DNA of 64,000 nucleotides, taken from contig NC_087064.1 of the NCBI RefSeq assembly GCF_963678635.1, positions 22,988,509-23,052,508 of the forward strand, given 5' to 3'. How positions within the stretch are numbered: position 1 is the first letter of the stretch; the number at the start of each line of letters is the position of its first letter. Shown in pieces: positions 42,738-53,449 of the stretch. The translations under genes were made by a program, and so were the position numbers. The notes below the pieces were generated by a model. The model was not told the origin of the DNA. It saw nothing but the letters and a program-made list of their open reading frames with translations, and ran no database searches. This stretch comes from Symsagittifera roscoffensis (taxonomy: Eukaryota; Xenacoelomorpha; Acoela; Convolutidae).

Positions 42738-43206
42738 GTGGGGAGCAGTGCCTGGACCCAGGGTAGAGGACTTGAGTGCTACCTGGGGAAAAGGAGTCTT
42801 GAGAAGGAGAATTCCAGTGACTTTGAAAAGCAAAGTACAAACCGCAAAGAATACAATAACGCCCAAGCCGTAGGCGAAAATGATTCGATACACACGAAGT
42901 TGGCGGAGTTCGAAACTTTGCTCGAGACATCTGGAGAGCGCAATCTACGGAGTATTAATTTGACACATGGAGACTATCCATGTCATTGTGTGGCACAGAC
43001 CGGGTATTATCCAGAGAAGAGCAACCTCTGCTTGATATGGGACCTTGAGGAACTTCAGGCGATAGGGTTATCAGATCGCCCACAGAAGATTACCGTCTCT
43101 GTGGTAATCTCGATGCTGGCGCTTCGATGGATCGAGGAAAATGGGATAAAATACCGAAAGTCGAAAGCGCCGACAGTGGAAGCGATACTTGCGATTGATT
43201 ATAGCG
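42738..43206 (+). CDS. unrecognised element ORF
   Basis: An open frame of about 155 coding-like codons with NLTHGDYPCHCVAQTGYY, NLCLIWDLEELQAIGL and VVISMLALRWIEENGIKY. The formal ORF continues to 43367, but from about 43200 it runs antisense through the gag-like sequence of an oppositely oriented copy, so the real protein end is lost. Function unknown. Confidence 0.4.
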
Positions 43207-43990
43207 TGAGGTTTGAGTTGTTTGAGACTGCTTGCAAGGTATTCGCTACACCGATCGAAGTAAAGCGTGTCTGGAGCCGAGTGCGATTTTTCTTATGGTT
43301 CATGTTTTTCGATTTTTCTTCATCTTTCATATCCTGTAGGAACTTTTTGGTCATATCGAGACTATAGGTCTCCGCTGCTCCTTTGCGAATCGTTCCAATG
43401 TTCGTGACTGCTTCCGTAACCATCTCATAAAACGGTTCCTCCATCTCTTCTCCTTCGGTTGCTTCAGGACGCTCCCTCTTCAGGGTTTCTTCAAACCTGC
43501 CTTCCACGGGGAGTTTCTTCTTGTCTCCTGGGGTGTCGACCGAAAAAGGAGAAGGTGTGACTGGTTTCAGCCTCTAGTGCTCAGTGACGGGAATGTAAAA
43601 TTAGTTATCCATCGATTCTTACTCAAACAAAGGCTAAACAAGCGAGCTAGCCCTATATGCAACAAGCTTCTGTGAAACAGAAGAAAAAACGCGAGCAATA
43701 GCTTGATTGACAAGCTCGTTATATCCTGCATCAAAGTCTCGAACAACGTTTTATTCGCGGAGAAGAGTTCATGCATTTGTTCGTTCTCCCACTGCGGATT
43801 CAGAAGTCTCGTGACCTCGTGTGCCCTCCTGTCTGTTCCTCAAGTCTCTTTTTGCATGTTATCGCCTGAAAAGCAAGATGGAGGTATCGTAAGCTAGTGA
43901 AACGCACGTTCCCAATGTCATTTTTTTGTTTTCCGCTTGATGCAGATGATCTCGCATAAACTCCCACAATTGAGCTATCAGAGCCTCCAT
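43199..43990 (-). pseudogene. gag-like fragment of an inverted element copy
   Basis: From the Met at 43990 the minus strand reads MEALIAQLWEFMRDHLHQAE, then in another frame LNPQWENEQMHELFSANKTL (near 43790), and finally 43199-43507 (FEETLKRERPEATEGEEMEE...). The last part is clearly related to KFEDALKRERSEATEGERMEE encoded on the plus strand at 35010-35080 and in copy 2 at 40160-40230. This is therefore a head-to-head partner of the same family, carrying the Gag N-terminus. Confidence 0.55.
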
Positions 43991-44239
43991 AACTAAAAAC
44001 AACTATTGTAATTGCCACACTCTACTTCAAAACCCGCGCTACATCAATTGTAGACTCAAAATTAGTTGGAAATTTTCTGAAAAAAAATACACTGTTCAAA
44101 AATTTCCAGCGGAAAAAGAATAGACTCGATCAAGAATCCAATCAGCAATGAATTTTAATTTTTTTATACATCTCAATCCTGACGGTTGCAAAAACTAACT
44201 ATAAGGTTGTAATTTAGATAAAAACAAAGAAACAAGTAA

Positions 44240-45760
44240 ATATTTTTTATATTTTCAGTTTTATAAAGACTCCACAAATCATTACCAACTTGAACAAAGT
44301 CAAGTTAAAATACGGCTTGACGATAAATACCTAAGACATGGAGGATTAACCTAACACCTCCACAATAAAAATTGGATACCTCACTTTGGCATAAATGACG
44401 CATCCAATCGAAAAGCTAGCACAAAAAAATACAGGTTATCAAGAAATAAGGTATAAGGTTTTTCGATTAGAAAACACAACTGAAGCATTTCAAGCTAAAC
44501 TAAGCTCAAAAGACGACACTATAATATATCAAGGCATGCGCTTACCTTGTATGATTAATCAAGGACCTTGTGATCATACAACACTTACCCAGGCAACCTT
44601 TGTTTGATTTCCTGAGGACACTTGCACAACCTCTAAGTCGCTAAAATCCAAGCAAGTTTGGTAAAATTTCACAAAAAAAGTATTTGATAGAATCCATACC
44701 ATCTGATGAATTAACTACACATAGAGCAGAAATTTACACGCTTTCGATTTTACCCAGAAACTGAATTCGCATGCAAATATTGAAAACCACTATTTAAAAA
44801 TCATTATTTCGAAATCCCGGTTGAAGCTGAAAAAAGATATGAAAACTCAAAATTCAAAAATTCAACATAAAAAACCGAGAAGACAAAAAGTTTTACGAAC
44901 TAGTATCTTTCTATATAAAAAAGGATAAATAGGTGAAAAAATTTTTTCCAGAAAAAAACCGTGTTAGTTTTTTACGACATACATCTTGATATGAAATTTG
45001 ATTACATAATTTGTATAATTTTTCAAGAAATGTCACTCTTAGAACTAGAAACACTACATCAAATAGGTTATTTGGAAAGAACATAAAAATTAAATTCATT
45101 CTTGCTGGCAGTATTGAAAATCATTTATTTGATATATTTTCTATCGGGTAATCGATCAAATTTAATTGACTAAAAAGGAACGTATTAAAAACTTTGCATT
45201 CACCGTTCTATGTCTTTGCAGACAAACTCTGTTATCAGCTAATACCAAAACTTTATTGAAACAAAGTTCTTTTTGTTGATACACTCCCAAAAGGATCATG
45301 TTTTTGGTAAACCGCCAACCCATTGAGATCAAAGAATACAGCTACAATGTAGTACAACTAAATCCTGATGAGGATTTAAAAAACTTCTCACACCATACCT
45401 CAAAAAGATGTCACCTCCAAAAAAATCTTCACAGGAGAGCACACAAGCAATAGCCAGAAATCCTAAAATTGACTGACGATCTCTACAAATGTACTCAAAA
45501 TCTGACTTACAACATCACAAAAGAACACAACATTATAAAGAACTACTCGCTAAAACGGATACAATTCCTCGAAAATCATAAAATCAAGCCTTAGGAAACT
45601 TGCTGAAACTGCCGGTTTCTCAGATATCTACGCACAAGAGTAAAGTGGATATTTTAAGGACAATGAAGAGTACATTTACTTCGACGGAAAACAAATGGCC
45701 TCCAGGGTGTTCCTTCAATCCACATATTGAATTTTTTATACAAAATTTTTAGGATGGCAC
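44240..45760 (+). pseudogene. decayed element coding sequence
   Basis: Long coding-like runs broken by stops: KYGLTINT near 44330, 44395-44607 (LAQKNTGYQEIRYKVFRLE...MRLPCMINQGPCDHTTLTQ), then a frame with EDTCTTSKSLKSKQ near 44620 and further pieces to about 45700 (EIKEYSYNVVQLNPDED). The spaced cysteines suggest a glycoprotein-like or unknown element protein, but no family motif is clear. No function is assigned. Confidence 0.35.
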
Positions 45761-46282
45761 TACTACATCTCTGAAAAAATCATTCATACAATGCTTAAAT
45801 TTTTGAGAATTTTGTTTTCACTCTGTAAAGGAACATAGAACACATGTGCAATCCAAACGCAAGTCAACATACAAGCAAGCGTAGCTCACATTTTGTTCAC
45901 AGGATTTTTTAGATTTTTTTTCTATCTCAATAACTAAAATTTTACTAGACGCACATGTTAACGAATGCGAAAAAACTTCGACAAAATTGAACACATATGA
46001 TTCTCACGTAAGAACACGCACGTTAAACTTACATCACTCCCACACTCACATAATTTATCAAATCAACATCACTTACAATTATTTCCACACACAAATTATA
46101 GAACCACACTTTCATTAGCATCGTTAGCCTCGTCATTAGCTTTCAGGTAATGAATTACACAGAAGCCAAGTTTTCCATGTTGCCGATCCGCCACAAAATT
46201 TAAATGAAACATACAAAAAAATTATAGAACAGCCTTCCAGTCTAATTTTTCGTTCTCAAAACGACAGAGCTTTTAGCCCTTA

Positions 46283-46585
46283 ATGAGCCGCCAACTTGGA
46301 TCCCTTCATCGCTCTCGTTTTTATCCTTCTAATCTTCAGCGTCAACACTCTATCATCTCCAGCTCTGATCTCATGATTTCTCTCTTTCTATTAGAGAATT
46401 CAGGTTTCTCCACTTTTTCACCTAACTCTGCCCAGGTACACACTGATGACTCTATCCAGGCACTTTTTATTTCAGATGAAATTTTAGATAAACCCGCCAT
46501 TGACACTCCTGCTGATTTTTTTTACTCCGAACCGAGTCCCACTACCATGTTTTCTCAGCCACCTATTCATCCAATAGTTACCTGA
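46283..46585 (+). CDS. Ser/Pro/Phe-rich ORF, element-derived?
   Basis: 100 codons, low complexity in places (SSDLMISLFLLENSGFSTFS, FFYSEPSPTTMFSQPPIH). Coding-like sequence seems to go on in other frames to about 47000 (Pro/Gln/Thr-rich). It may be the first protein of the element whose pieces are duplicated at 47180-49500. No domain recognised. Confidence 0.3.
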   Translation: MSRQLGSLHRSRFYPSNLQRQHSIISSSDLMISLFLLENSGFSTFSPNSAQVHTDDSIQALFISDEILDKPAIDTPADFFYSEPSPTTMFSQPPIHPIVT

Positions 46586-47159
46586 GTTCTGGTAATAACC
46601 CTATCCTCAAACTAAATTTTTCTTGAACCGACGCTACTCCGATTTTATCACCCCTTTCCAGCATTTTTCCCGACACCCAAAGCCCAATTATCGATGACCA
46701 TTTAGAGCGAGTTTTAGATAATTTTATCTAGCAGCAACAAGAAATCTACCAGACTAATCAACCACTTTCAATCCACCAATTAACCCACCCCACTTCACCA
46801 ACATCAAAATCAACATAATACGTTCGTAACACCATCAACCGTGCAAAACCCATACTCATGAAAAGAAGTACCCCACCAACCTATGCAGATCCTTGGTCAA
46901 TTGATGTTCATCGTCAAGACTCCTCCGCACTTAGCACCCTAGACATTTGAACAGCCACAAATTCCACTATGTCAACCTTCCACTTTCCCCCAATACCGCA
47001 AAACAAAACAAAACAAAACCCAAATTTAACGAGATTCTTACGTTGAAAAGCTCTCACTTATCGTCATTTTCCTTGTATTTCCTAATATCGTTTTACTTGC
47101 CCACTATAAATAACACATAAAATCGAAGATGACCGATTATATATAACAGCACTTCACCA

Positions 47160-47350
47160 ACTTACTAACGGTACACAATTTAAAAACTTTACTAACATTG
47201 GATTGTCGCGTGATCTCACTAGTTTCATAGCACGCAAGTCTAACCAATTCCCCATGGCTTACTATGGCCACACTGTCATCCGCTACAATGGAAGAATTGC
47301 CATATGAAACAGACCTTGCAGTAAATTCCAACTTGATCGAAAAAAACTTT
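47160..47350 (+). repeat. partial third copy of duplicated ORF block
   Basis: 'aacattggattgtcg' through 'cagtaaattccaacttgatcg' repeats the start of the block at 47385, with a 3-bp difference ('gtcgcg' against 'gtcgtcgcg'). A tandem partial duplication of about 200 bp. Confidence 0.75.
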
Positions 47351-47384
47351 CAAAAAGACTTCACCATTCTACTAACGCTCAACA

Positions 47385-47983
47385 ATTTAAAAACTTTACT
47401 AACATTGGATTGTCGTCGCGTGATCTCAATAGTTTCATAGCACGCAAGTCTAACCAATTCCCCAAGGCGCACTATCAGCTACAATGGAAGAATTGCCATA
47501 AGACCGAGAGCCTGCAGTAAAATCCAAATTGATCGAAAAAATTTTCACAAAGACTGACTATTTTTTCGATTTGTACAGCACTAACAAAATGTTTGACCAC
47601 GTCATTCAGCATGAGCTTAAAATCATAGATGCATACAAAACCTATTTTATTCATTTAGATAGTTTTAAAACAATTTTCAATTTCCTCACGAAACCCACAT
47701 CATCGATATACGTTTATAAACTCTAAATACACAATTCCTACTTCTTAAACTTCCCATTTTGCATCAAAATAGAATACCCGGCATCAAAAAAACATACACG
47801 TTTGAATTTGGCCCCCTCAGAAACACGTTTTCCATCAAGTTTTTCCACACCATTATTAAGTCACTTGAAAACTTACAATCTGATGAAACATCATTGTTAG
47901 AAAAAACCCACGGATGGAAAATTGATCACAAACAAAACAAACTAATTCAAAACACTCAACACGAACTCACACAAACATTGTAG
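47385..47983 (+). pseudogene. element ORF block, copy A
   Basis: Reads IGLSSRDLNSFIARKSNQFP, then DYFFDLYSTNKMFDHVIQHE (47529-47726), a stop, then IPGIKKTYTFEFGPLRNTFS and SLLEKTHGWKIDHKQNKL (47759-47983). Copy B at 48735-49500 is nearly identical. One reading frame in both, interrupted by the same kinds of small lesions. Family unknown. Confidence 0.45.
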
Positions 47984-47999
47984 GGGGAGAACCGGGTTA

Positions 48000-48740
48000 T
48001 GTTTTATTTTGAAATTGAGACCCTTAATTGCACGTTTATGCATATGCCTGCTCTTATCCTGCCATATTTCAATTAAAACAATCAATTAGTGTATAAATTA
48101 GTTTTTTTCCAAAATAAGGCGTGGAAAAACATAGGACATGCATTAACATGCGTTTCAGGCCCCTAAACGCACGTTTATGCATGTCCCAGGTCTTTGCCCA
48201 CCATAATTCGATAAACTAAATGATTTTTTTTAAAACATTGTGGAACAAGACCTGGAAAAGATCCGACACATGCATATTTTGCGTTTCAGGGCCTGAAAGC
48301 ATTTTCAGGGCCTAAAAGGCACGATAATGCGTTTCTTAGGTCTTCCCCACATTTTTCGATAAAAAAATCAAGTTATAAATTAAATGATTTTAAAATCTTG
48401 ATATGGTGCGGAAGAATTTAAAATTTTTGGACACGCATAAACATGCCTTTCAGGGCCTGAAGCGCAATCTTTATGCATATTCCAGGTCTTCGCCCAAGAT
48501 AATTTGAGAAAAAAATCAATTCATAAACTATTTGGATTTTTTCTCAAAATATGTCAGAGGACGACCTGAACGTGAATTTCAGGCCTCAAACGCACTTTTA
48601 AAAGATTGCTAGGTCTTTCACCACCATATTCTGGTTAAAACTTTGATATAATTTAATTTATTACTATTTCGCTCAACAAATAATGGTGTGGGAAGACATG
48701 GGATATGCATAAAGGTACGTTCCAAGCCCTGAAACGCTGT
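48000..48740. repeat. palindromic tandem repeat, ~5 units of ~150 bp
   Basis: Each unit is itself an inverted repeat: 'cctgggacatgcataaacatgcgtttcag' facing 'gcacgtttatgcatgtcccaggtctt', joined by 'ggcctgaaac', with AT-rich linkers such as 'cgataaaaaaatcaa'. Centres fall near 48162, 48300, 48452, 48577 and 48727. The block separates copies A and B of the ORF block. Confidence 0.8.
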
Positions 48741-49500
48741 AACATTGGATTGTCGTCGCGTGATCTCAATAGTTTCAAAGCACGCAAGTCTAACCAATTC
48801 CCCAAGGCGCACTATGGCCACGCTGTCATCAGCTACAATGGAAGAATTGCCATAAGACCGAGAGCCTGCAGTAAATTCCAAATTGATCGAAAAAACATTC
48901 ACAAAGACTGACTATATTTTCGATTTGTACAGCACTAACAAAATATTTGACCACATCTTTCAGCATGAGCTTAAAATCATAGATGCATACAAAACCTACT
49001 TTAGTCACTTCGATAGTTTTTAAACAATTTTCAATTTCCTCACGAAACCCACATCATCGATATACGTTTATAAACTCTAAATACACAACTTCCTACTTCT
49101 TAAACTTCCCATTTTGCATCAAAATAACATACCCGGCATCAAAAAAACATACACGTTTGAATTTGGCCCCCTCAGAAACACGTTTTCCATCAAATTTTTC
49201 CGCACCATTATTATGTCACTTGAAAACTTACAATCTGATGAAACATCATTGTTAGAAAAAACCCACGGATGGAAAATTGATCACAAACAAAACAAACTAA
49301 TTCAAAACACTCAACACTAACTTACACAAACACCATATGAACTCAAAGTTATTCAGGCACTTGAGTATCTTTGGCCACTCTTACGAATTAGAAATGTCAA
49401 AAGCATGTTAGCTAAGCTTCTCATGCAATCACATACGATACAAACTAAATATCCCAATGGATTTTTCGCTGGTCCTGATTGTAGAAAACTATAAAAATTG
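48735..49500 (+). pseudogene. element ORF block, copy B
   Basis: Duplicate of 47385-47983, extended to the right by PYELKVIQALEYLWPLLRIR and NVKSMLAKLLMQSHTIQTKY, ending near 49491. Frame damaged at 48911, 49078 and elsewhere. High identity to copy A implies recent duplication. Confidence 0.5.
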
Positions 49501-50442
49501 TTTTTTTTTAATGGTAAGTTTTGAATTTTCAGCAGCAATTTTTTTTTGAAGTGTAGATCAGCTCTTTTAGTTCAAATTTCACCAACATTTTCTAAAATCA
49601 AAAAAGTAAAAAAAAAACAAAAACATTTTAATTAAATTTTTAATCAATAAAGATGAGCGATTGCAGTAATTTCTATTTGTAAATTAAAAATTATTTGAGA
49701 CCCATTAATTTGATAGTTTTAAAGTAAAAGTGTCATACAATGTAATAAATTCAAAAATGAGTAGTAAAATAAAGACATGCTAACTTTTTTATGTATGCAT
49801 TTTTCTAAGACTCTTCAACTTGCCCTTGAATCGCCTAATTCTAATATACTCACTTTTGAACTTGACCAAACTCGAGAATAAATGAATTTCAAGTTTAATA
49901 AATTTACTGATAACAACTTTAAACAGCTTTCACGCGTATCCAAATTTTCTCTAATCCGGTTGGAATAAAGAATAAAGCTTAGATAACCTTTAATAAACTT
50001 CAAGTCAACAGTAATCAAAGATGAACAGCTTTTGAAAATGACACTACTAAAAAATATGCGCAAAACACCAGAAACAGAAGAAAAGAAAAGGATTATAAAC
50101 AAGTAAAGACTCTACTCAAAGAGGCGCTAACAAGTATACCCCACCAGTCGTTCGATGGACATCTTCAGCATGTGCTTAGAACCCACTCACTTAATTTTTC
50201 TCAAGAGTGGCTCTGGGTGAGCAACTCTTTGAAATAACCGAACCTAAAAAAACGCTTCCGCGAAAATAATTTAAAAAATCATAACTCTGAACCACTCAAA
50301 ATCAAAATTGAATCACTAAAAGTGCAGATATATAGAATGTAAAGATTTTACAGTGCAAAAGAAACGACCAGACAAAGGGAGATGCAAACTCGACGAAATT
50401 GTGACTATATAACGGCAAATCTATTGATTTTGCTTGAAGCAG
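49501..50442. other. no gene recognised
   Basis: AT-rich, with no motif or repeat that I can define. It follows the stop codon of the minus-strand gene at 50443 and so may hold its 3' flank. Confidence 0.4.
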
Positions 50443-50901
50443 TCACAACCCTCGTAGGATACAAAGCTTGGATTCAATGTCGCAGCAAAGGTATCTTTTG
50501 AACAAGAATAATGGCAGACTCGGTATTGAAACTCGAACATACGGATCCTTGTCACTTGACGCTATCATCAGAGAAGTCAATTCTTGTCTCAAAATTCGAT
50601 CAATACTAATGAATAGATAAGAAATCACGTAGTCTAGCTCTAACTTACACAATGGACACTTCATAAGTACAAATCTGCAACTTCAAGGTGATCTTTTCGT
50701 TTCACAACTATCTCTCAATCTCCATAGATCTCAACACTAGTTCTTCACTGACACAATCAATCAACACTCTCTTCAAAGAATTTAGAGGACTCTCCATCCA
50801 TTCCTCATAAGAAAAAATTTTTTGATTCAAAAAGTTTCCTAAGCCCCGGATGGCTGGAACCAGTTCAAACAAGTTTCTATTATATACTTTGATTTTTATC
50901 A
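50443..50901 (-). CDS. unrecognised gene, last three exons, 26-nt microexon
   Basis: Exons 50753-50901, 50649-50674 and 50443-50605. Introns of 78 nt (TGT-GTCAGT to GTTGCAG) and 43 nt (TGT-GTAAGT to TTCATTAG). Phases agree at both joints (0, then 2). The first exon follows an acceptor ATTTTACAG at 50902 and lacks one upstream base, so more exons lie to the right. Peptide landmarks: NLFELVPAIRGLGNFLNQ, EEWMESPLNSLKRVLIDC, then ICTYEVSIV, IDRILRQELTSLMIASSDKD and SLPLFLFKRYLCCDIESKL; stop at 50443. No family recognised. The strong GTAAGT donor and consistent frame make chance less likely, but no homology supports it. Confidence 0.5.
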
Positions 50902-51661
50902 CTGTAAAATATTTAGAACTAACCAAGCATGATGCATTACAAAAACTTGTAAGACTGAAAGTTCTTTAATAATTGATAGTTTGTAAAGCTGAAACTATTT
51001 TTAGTTTCAGTCAGAGAAAAATAATTTATCTTAGAGAGCAGTTGCTCTTCCTCTCCTCCAACATCGCAAGAATACGAGTATATACTAGATCTACTGAGAC
51101 TAGGATATACAGGAGTGAAATTAGGATCGGTATTAGACTAAGGAGTTGCACGAATCTAATTGACTGAAAATCATAAAGCCGTGACAAACAGACGGTGTAT
51201 CTTATCTGAAATTCCTCTATGAGAAGGCCACCCCGGACCTAAATAAATAAAACGTGAATTAATTTGAAAACACATTTTCAACGCAATCGATTTGGATAAT
51301 TAGCCAAAAATTGACAGATCTGGTTCGGATAAATACCGAAAAAACTTAAAGCTACAACTTTTCACATGTTTTAAGCAGCGCAAAACATTCGATGAAAGAC
51401 TTCGTCAACTCCCTGTGAAAACATTCAAAGGATTTTGATTGGTGGGAAATTAACATTAAAATTACCATTTCAATTGACACATTGAAATTACTTGCAATGT
51501 TTCATTTGCAAATGGCCGTTTCAAATGACAGATTGCAATTGCTAGGCAGGTATCTAACAGTGTAGATATAGAGTTCGATTGGGAGCAAAAAAAATGATCG
51601 ATGGCACTCAAGGTTCAATTTTGGGGTCCTTGTTTTTTTTTATCAATTACTTTGCGTTAAA
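50902..51661. other. no gene recognised
   Basis: Near 51440-51545 a short word 'caatttgaaattac/caaatgaca' repeats three or four times. Upstream exons of the 50443-50901 gene are expected here or further right but were not found. Confidence 0.35.
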
Positions 51662-52057
51662 CAGGGGCGGATCTAGGATTTTCTTGAGGTGGGGGGGGGG
51701 GGGACGTGGGTGCGGATTTTCAAAAAGTTTTCGAAAATTTTGACGTCCTTTTTTTTAGGTCGACCAAATTGATTTTCCGAGCTCTCCTAAACCACTAAAA
51801 AGACGCTGTTTTCGCCAAATTTTCTGCGCCGCTTTTGGGCACTTTTTGGAAAATTTTGACAAAAAATCGCGTTTTTTTGGCAAGCGCTCCCCCTCAAAGT
51901 TAGTATATATTGGCGCCAAAAGCGCCTAGAAAAATTTTAGGGTCGGTCGGCCAAAAATGGATTTCTTAAAAAATACCAAAGGGGGACCCTTTGGGTCGGC
52001 AGGGGATCGAATCCCTGAAGGGGGGCGTCCGCCTACCCCCAAACCCGCCTCTGCCTG
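51662..52057 (+). mobile_element. hAT-like MITE, copy 1
   Basis: Begins CAGGGGCGGATCTAGGATTT, a start well known from hAT-type MITEs, followed by a G-run; ends CCCGCCTCTGCCTG. Its interior ('ttttaggtcgaccaaattga', 'tctgcgccgc', 'ggcgccaaaagcgcc', 'gggtcggcaggggatcgaat') is shared, inverted, with 61914-62298. No matching 8-bp flank was found for this copy. Confidence 0.7.
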
Positions 52058-52732
52058 TGCAATTGTTTTTTTTCTGATGCAGACGATAACAAGCCTCTAT
52101 CCAGAGAAACAACAAAATAAGCAAAAGGTGCTGAGCATTTGCTAGGTTTTTCCGGGCACCATCGGCTAAAGGGCACACTGAATCAAGGGCAGGCAATCCG
52201 ATCGTTTATCCTGAAACTGAATATTGTCGTAACGGCATCTCTGAAATTAGGCTAAATGCCTGCGGTAATCAAGTTGGTACAATAGAGCCTTAAAGTTTTT
52301 GTGCCTAGAAATTCAGTGAAAAAAAATCACAGATGTTTGAAAAAACAACCAAGTTTAAAAACAACCAAAAAAATTCGTAGGGACTGCTGGTCCACAGAAA
52401 ATGCTATCTGCTTTTCCTTGTTGTTCTCAATTAAAACATTCCCTACGAACTTTTTGCTTATCACAAATTTTTGGTTTTCGAGGTTATTAAGTTTTTCTTT
52501 ATTTTCGGCGCCATTTTTAGTTTTTTTTTCGTTTGATTTTTATGAACCTTTATGAAATTTGGTTCTATTACGCTTACAAAAAAAGAACAAGCAATAATAA
52601 CAGCCATTTTTTTAAATCGATTTTTTAAATCGATATCGATTTTTTTCTACTTTAACTAGCTTCAAAAGTTGCGCTTGAGCATCCGAAAGGCCTACGCATT
52701 GCAACATAAACTACTTAGACGCTCATAGACCT

Positions 52733-53078
52733 CCCGGGTTGACCGAAATGCTAGTCATACAATTTTCATATATGGAAAAATGCTAGTCATACACTTTTCA
52801 TGCAATTCCATACGTACAGAAAATTGCATGAAAGGTCTATGATTAGTATTTTTTCATATATGGAAACTGTATGACTAGCATTTTTTTTGGCAAAACGTTT
52901 TTCTTTTTTATGTAGTACGATACACCGAATTTTATGCCAAAACAAGAGAAAAGTTTTTTGAAAGTTCGACGACACCGTTTTAGCAAAATGTATGAAATTT
53001 TTATGATTAGTATTTTTTCATAGACTTAGTTTATGGAATTATATGATTAGCATTTTTGGTCTATGGAGGTCAACCCGG
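52733..53078. mobile_element. foldback element with CCGGGTTGAC ends, copy 1
   Basis: Ends CCCGGGTTGAC (52733) and its complement GTCAACCCGG (53078), followed inward by 'aaatgctagtcatacaatt' type sequence. Inside are several hairpin modules around 'tcatatatgga', each flanked by 'aaaaatgct(a/t)(g/a)tcata' and its complement. No coding capacity. Related to 58556-59534. Confidence 0.75.
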
Positions 53079-53248
53079 TTTTTGATTTGAAGATCCGCTC
53101 GTCGCAACATTCGCAAAAATAACTGTTGACCATGAGGCTTCAAATATAATTTTAGAGGTCTATAAAAACTATTCATTTGAAGTCTGGCTGAAATTATATC
53201 TAGCGGATGTTTTCTGTAAATTGCGCATTGTTAGAAAAAAAATTATAG

Positions 53249-53437
53249 TTATCGTTTGAACTTGATTTTTTTTCTGAAATTTTTTTTTGTATAAATGCGT
53301 TTTGTACTGCTCATTTTTGAATTTTGACTTGACGACCCTTCGGTTTGAAACCCGTCGACTTGTTCTACTACACCCATTGAAAGAGCTCGCTTGAGAAAAT
53401 TCGAGGCCGACAAGCAGAGGTATTTTTTCGAAATCAA
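53249..53437 (-). pseudogene. possible linker-histone-like fragment
   Basis: The frame has LKRALSMGVVEQVDGFQTEG followed by SSSQNSKM and then a Lys/Arg-rich tail. This resembles the end of the H1/H5 winged-helix domain (K-R-A-L..G V.......Q..G.S.S...K) with a basic tail. The first two thirds of the domain are not visible and the fragment is short, so it is at best a broken or partial gene. Confidence 0.25.
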
Positions 53438-53449
53438 GCTGTGTCAATG

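Noticed and set aside
44240-45760. Envelope glycoprotein gene of an endogenous retrovirus
   Set aside because: Some spaced cysteines are present, but no signal peptide, cleavage site, fusion peptide or membrane anchor could be placed, so only 'decayed element coding sequence' is claimed.
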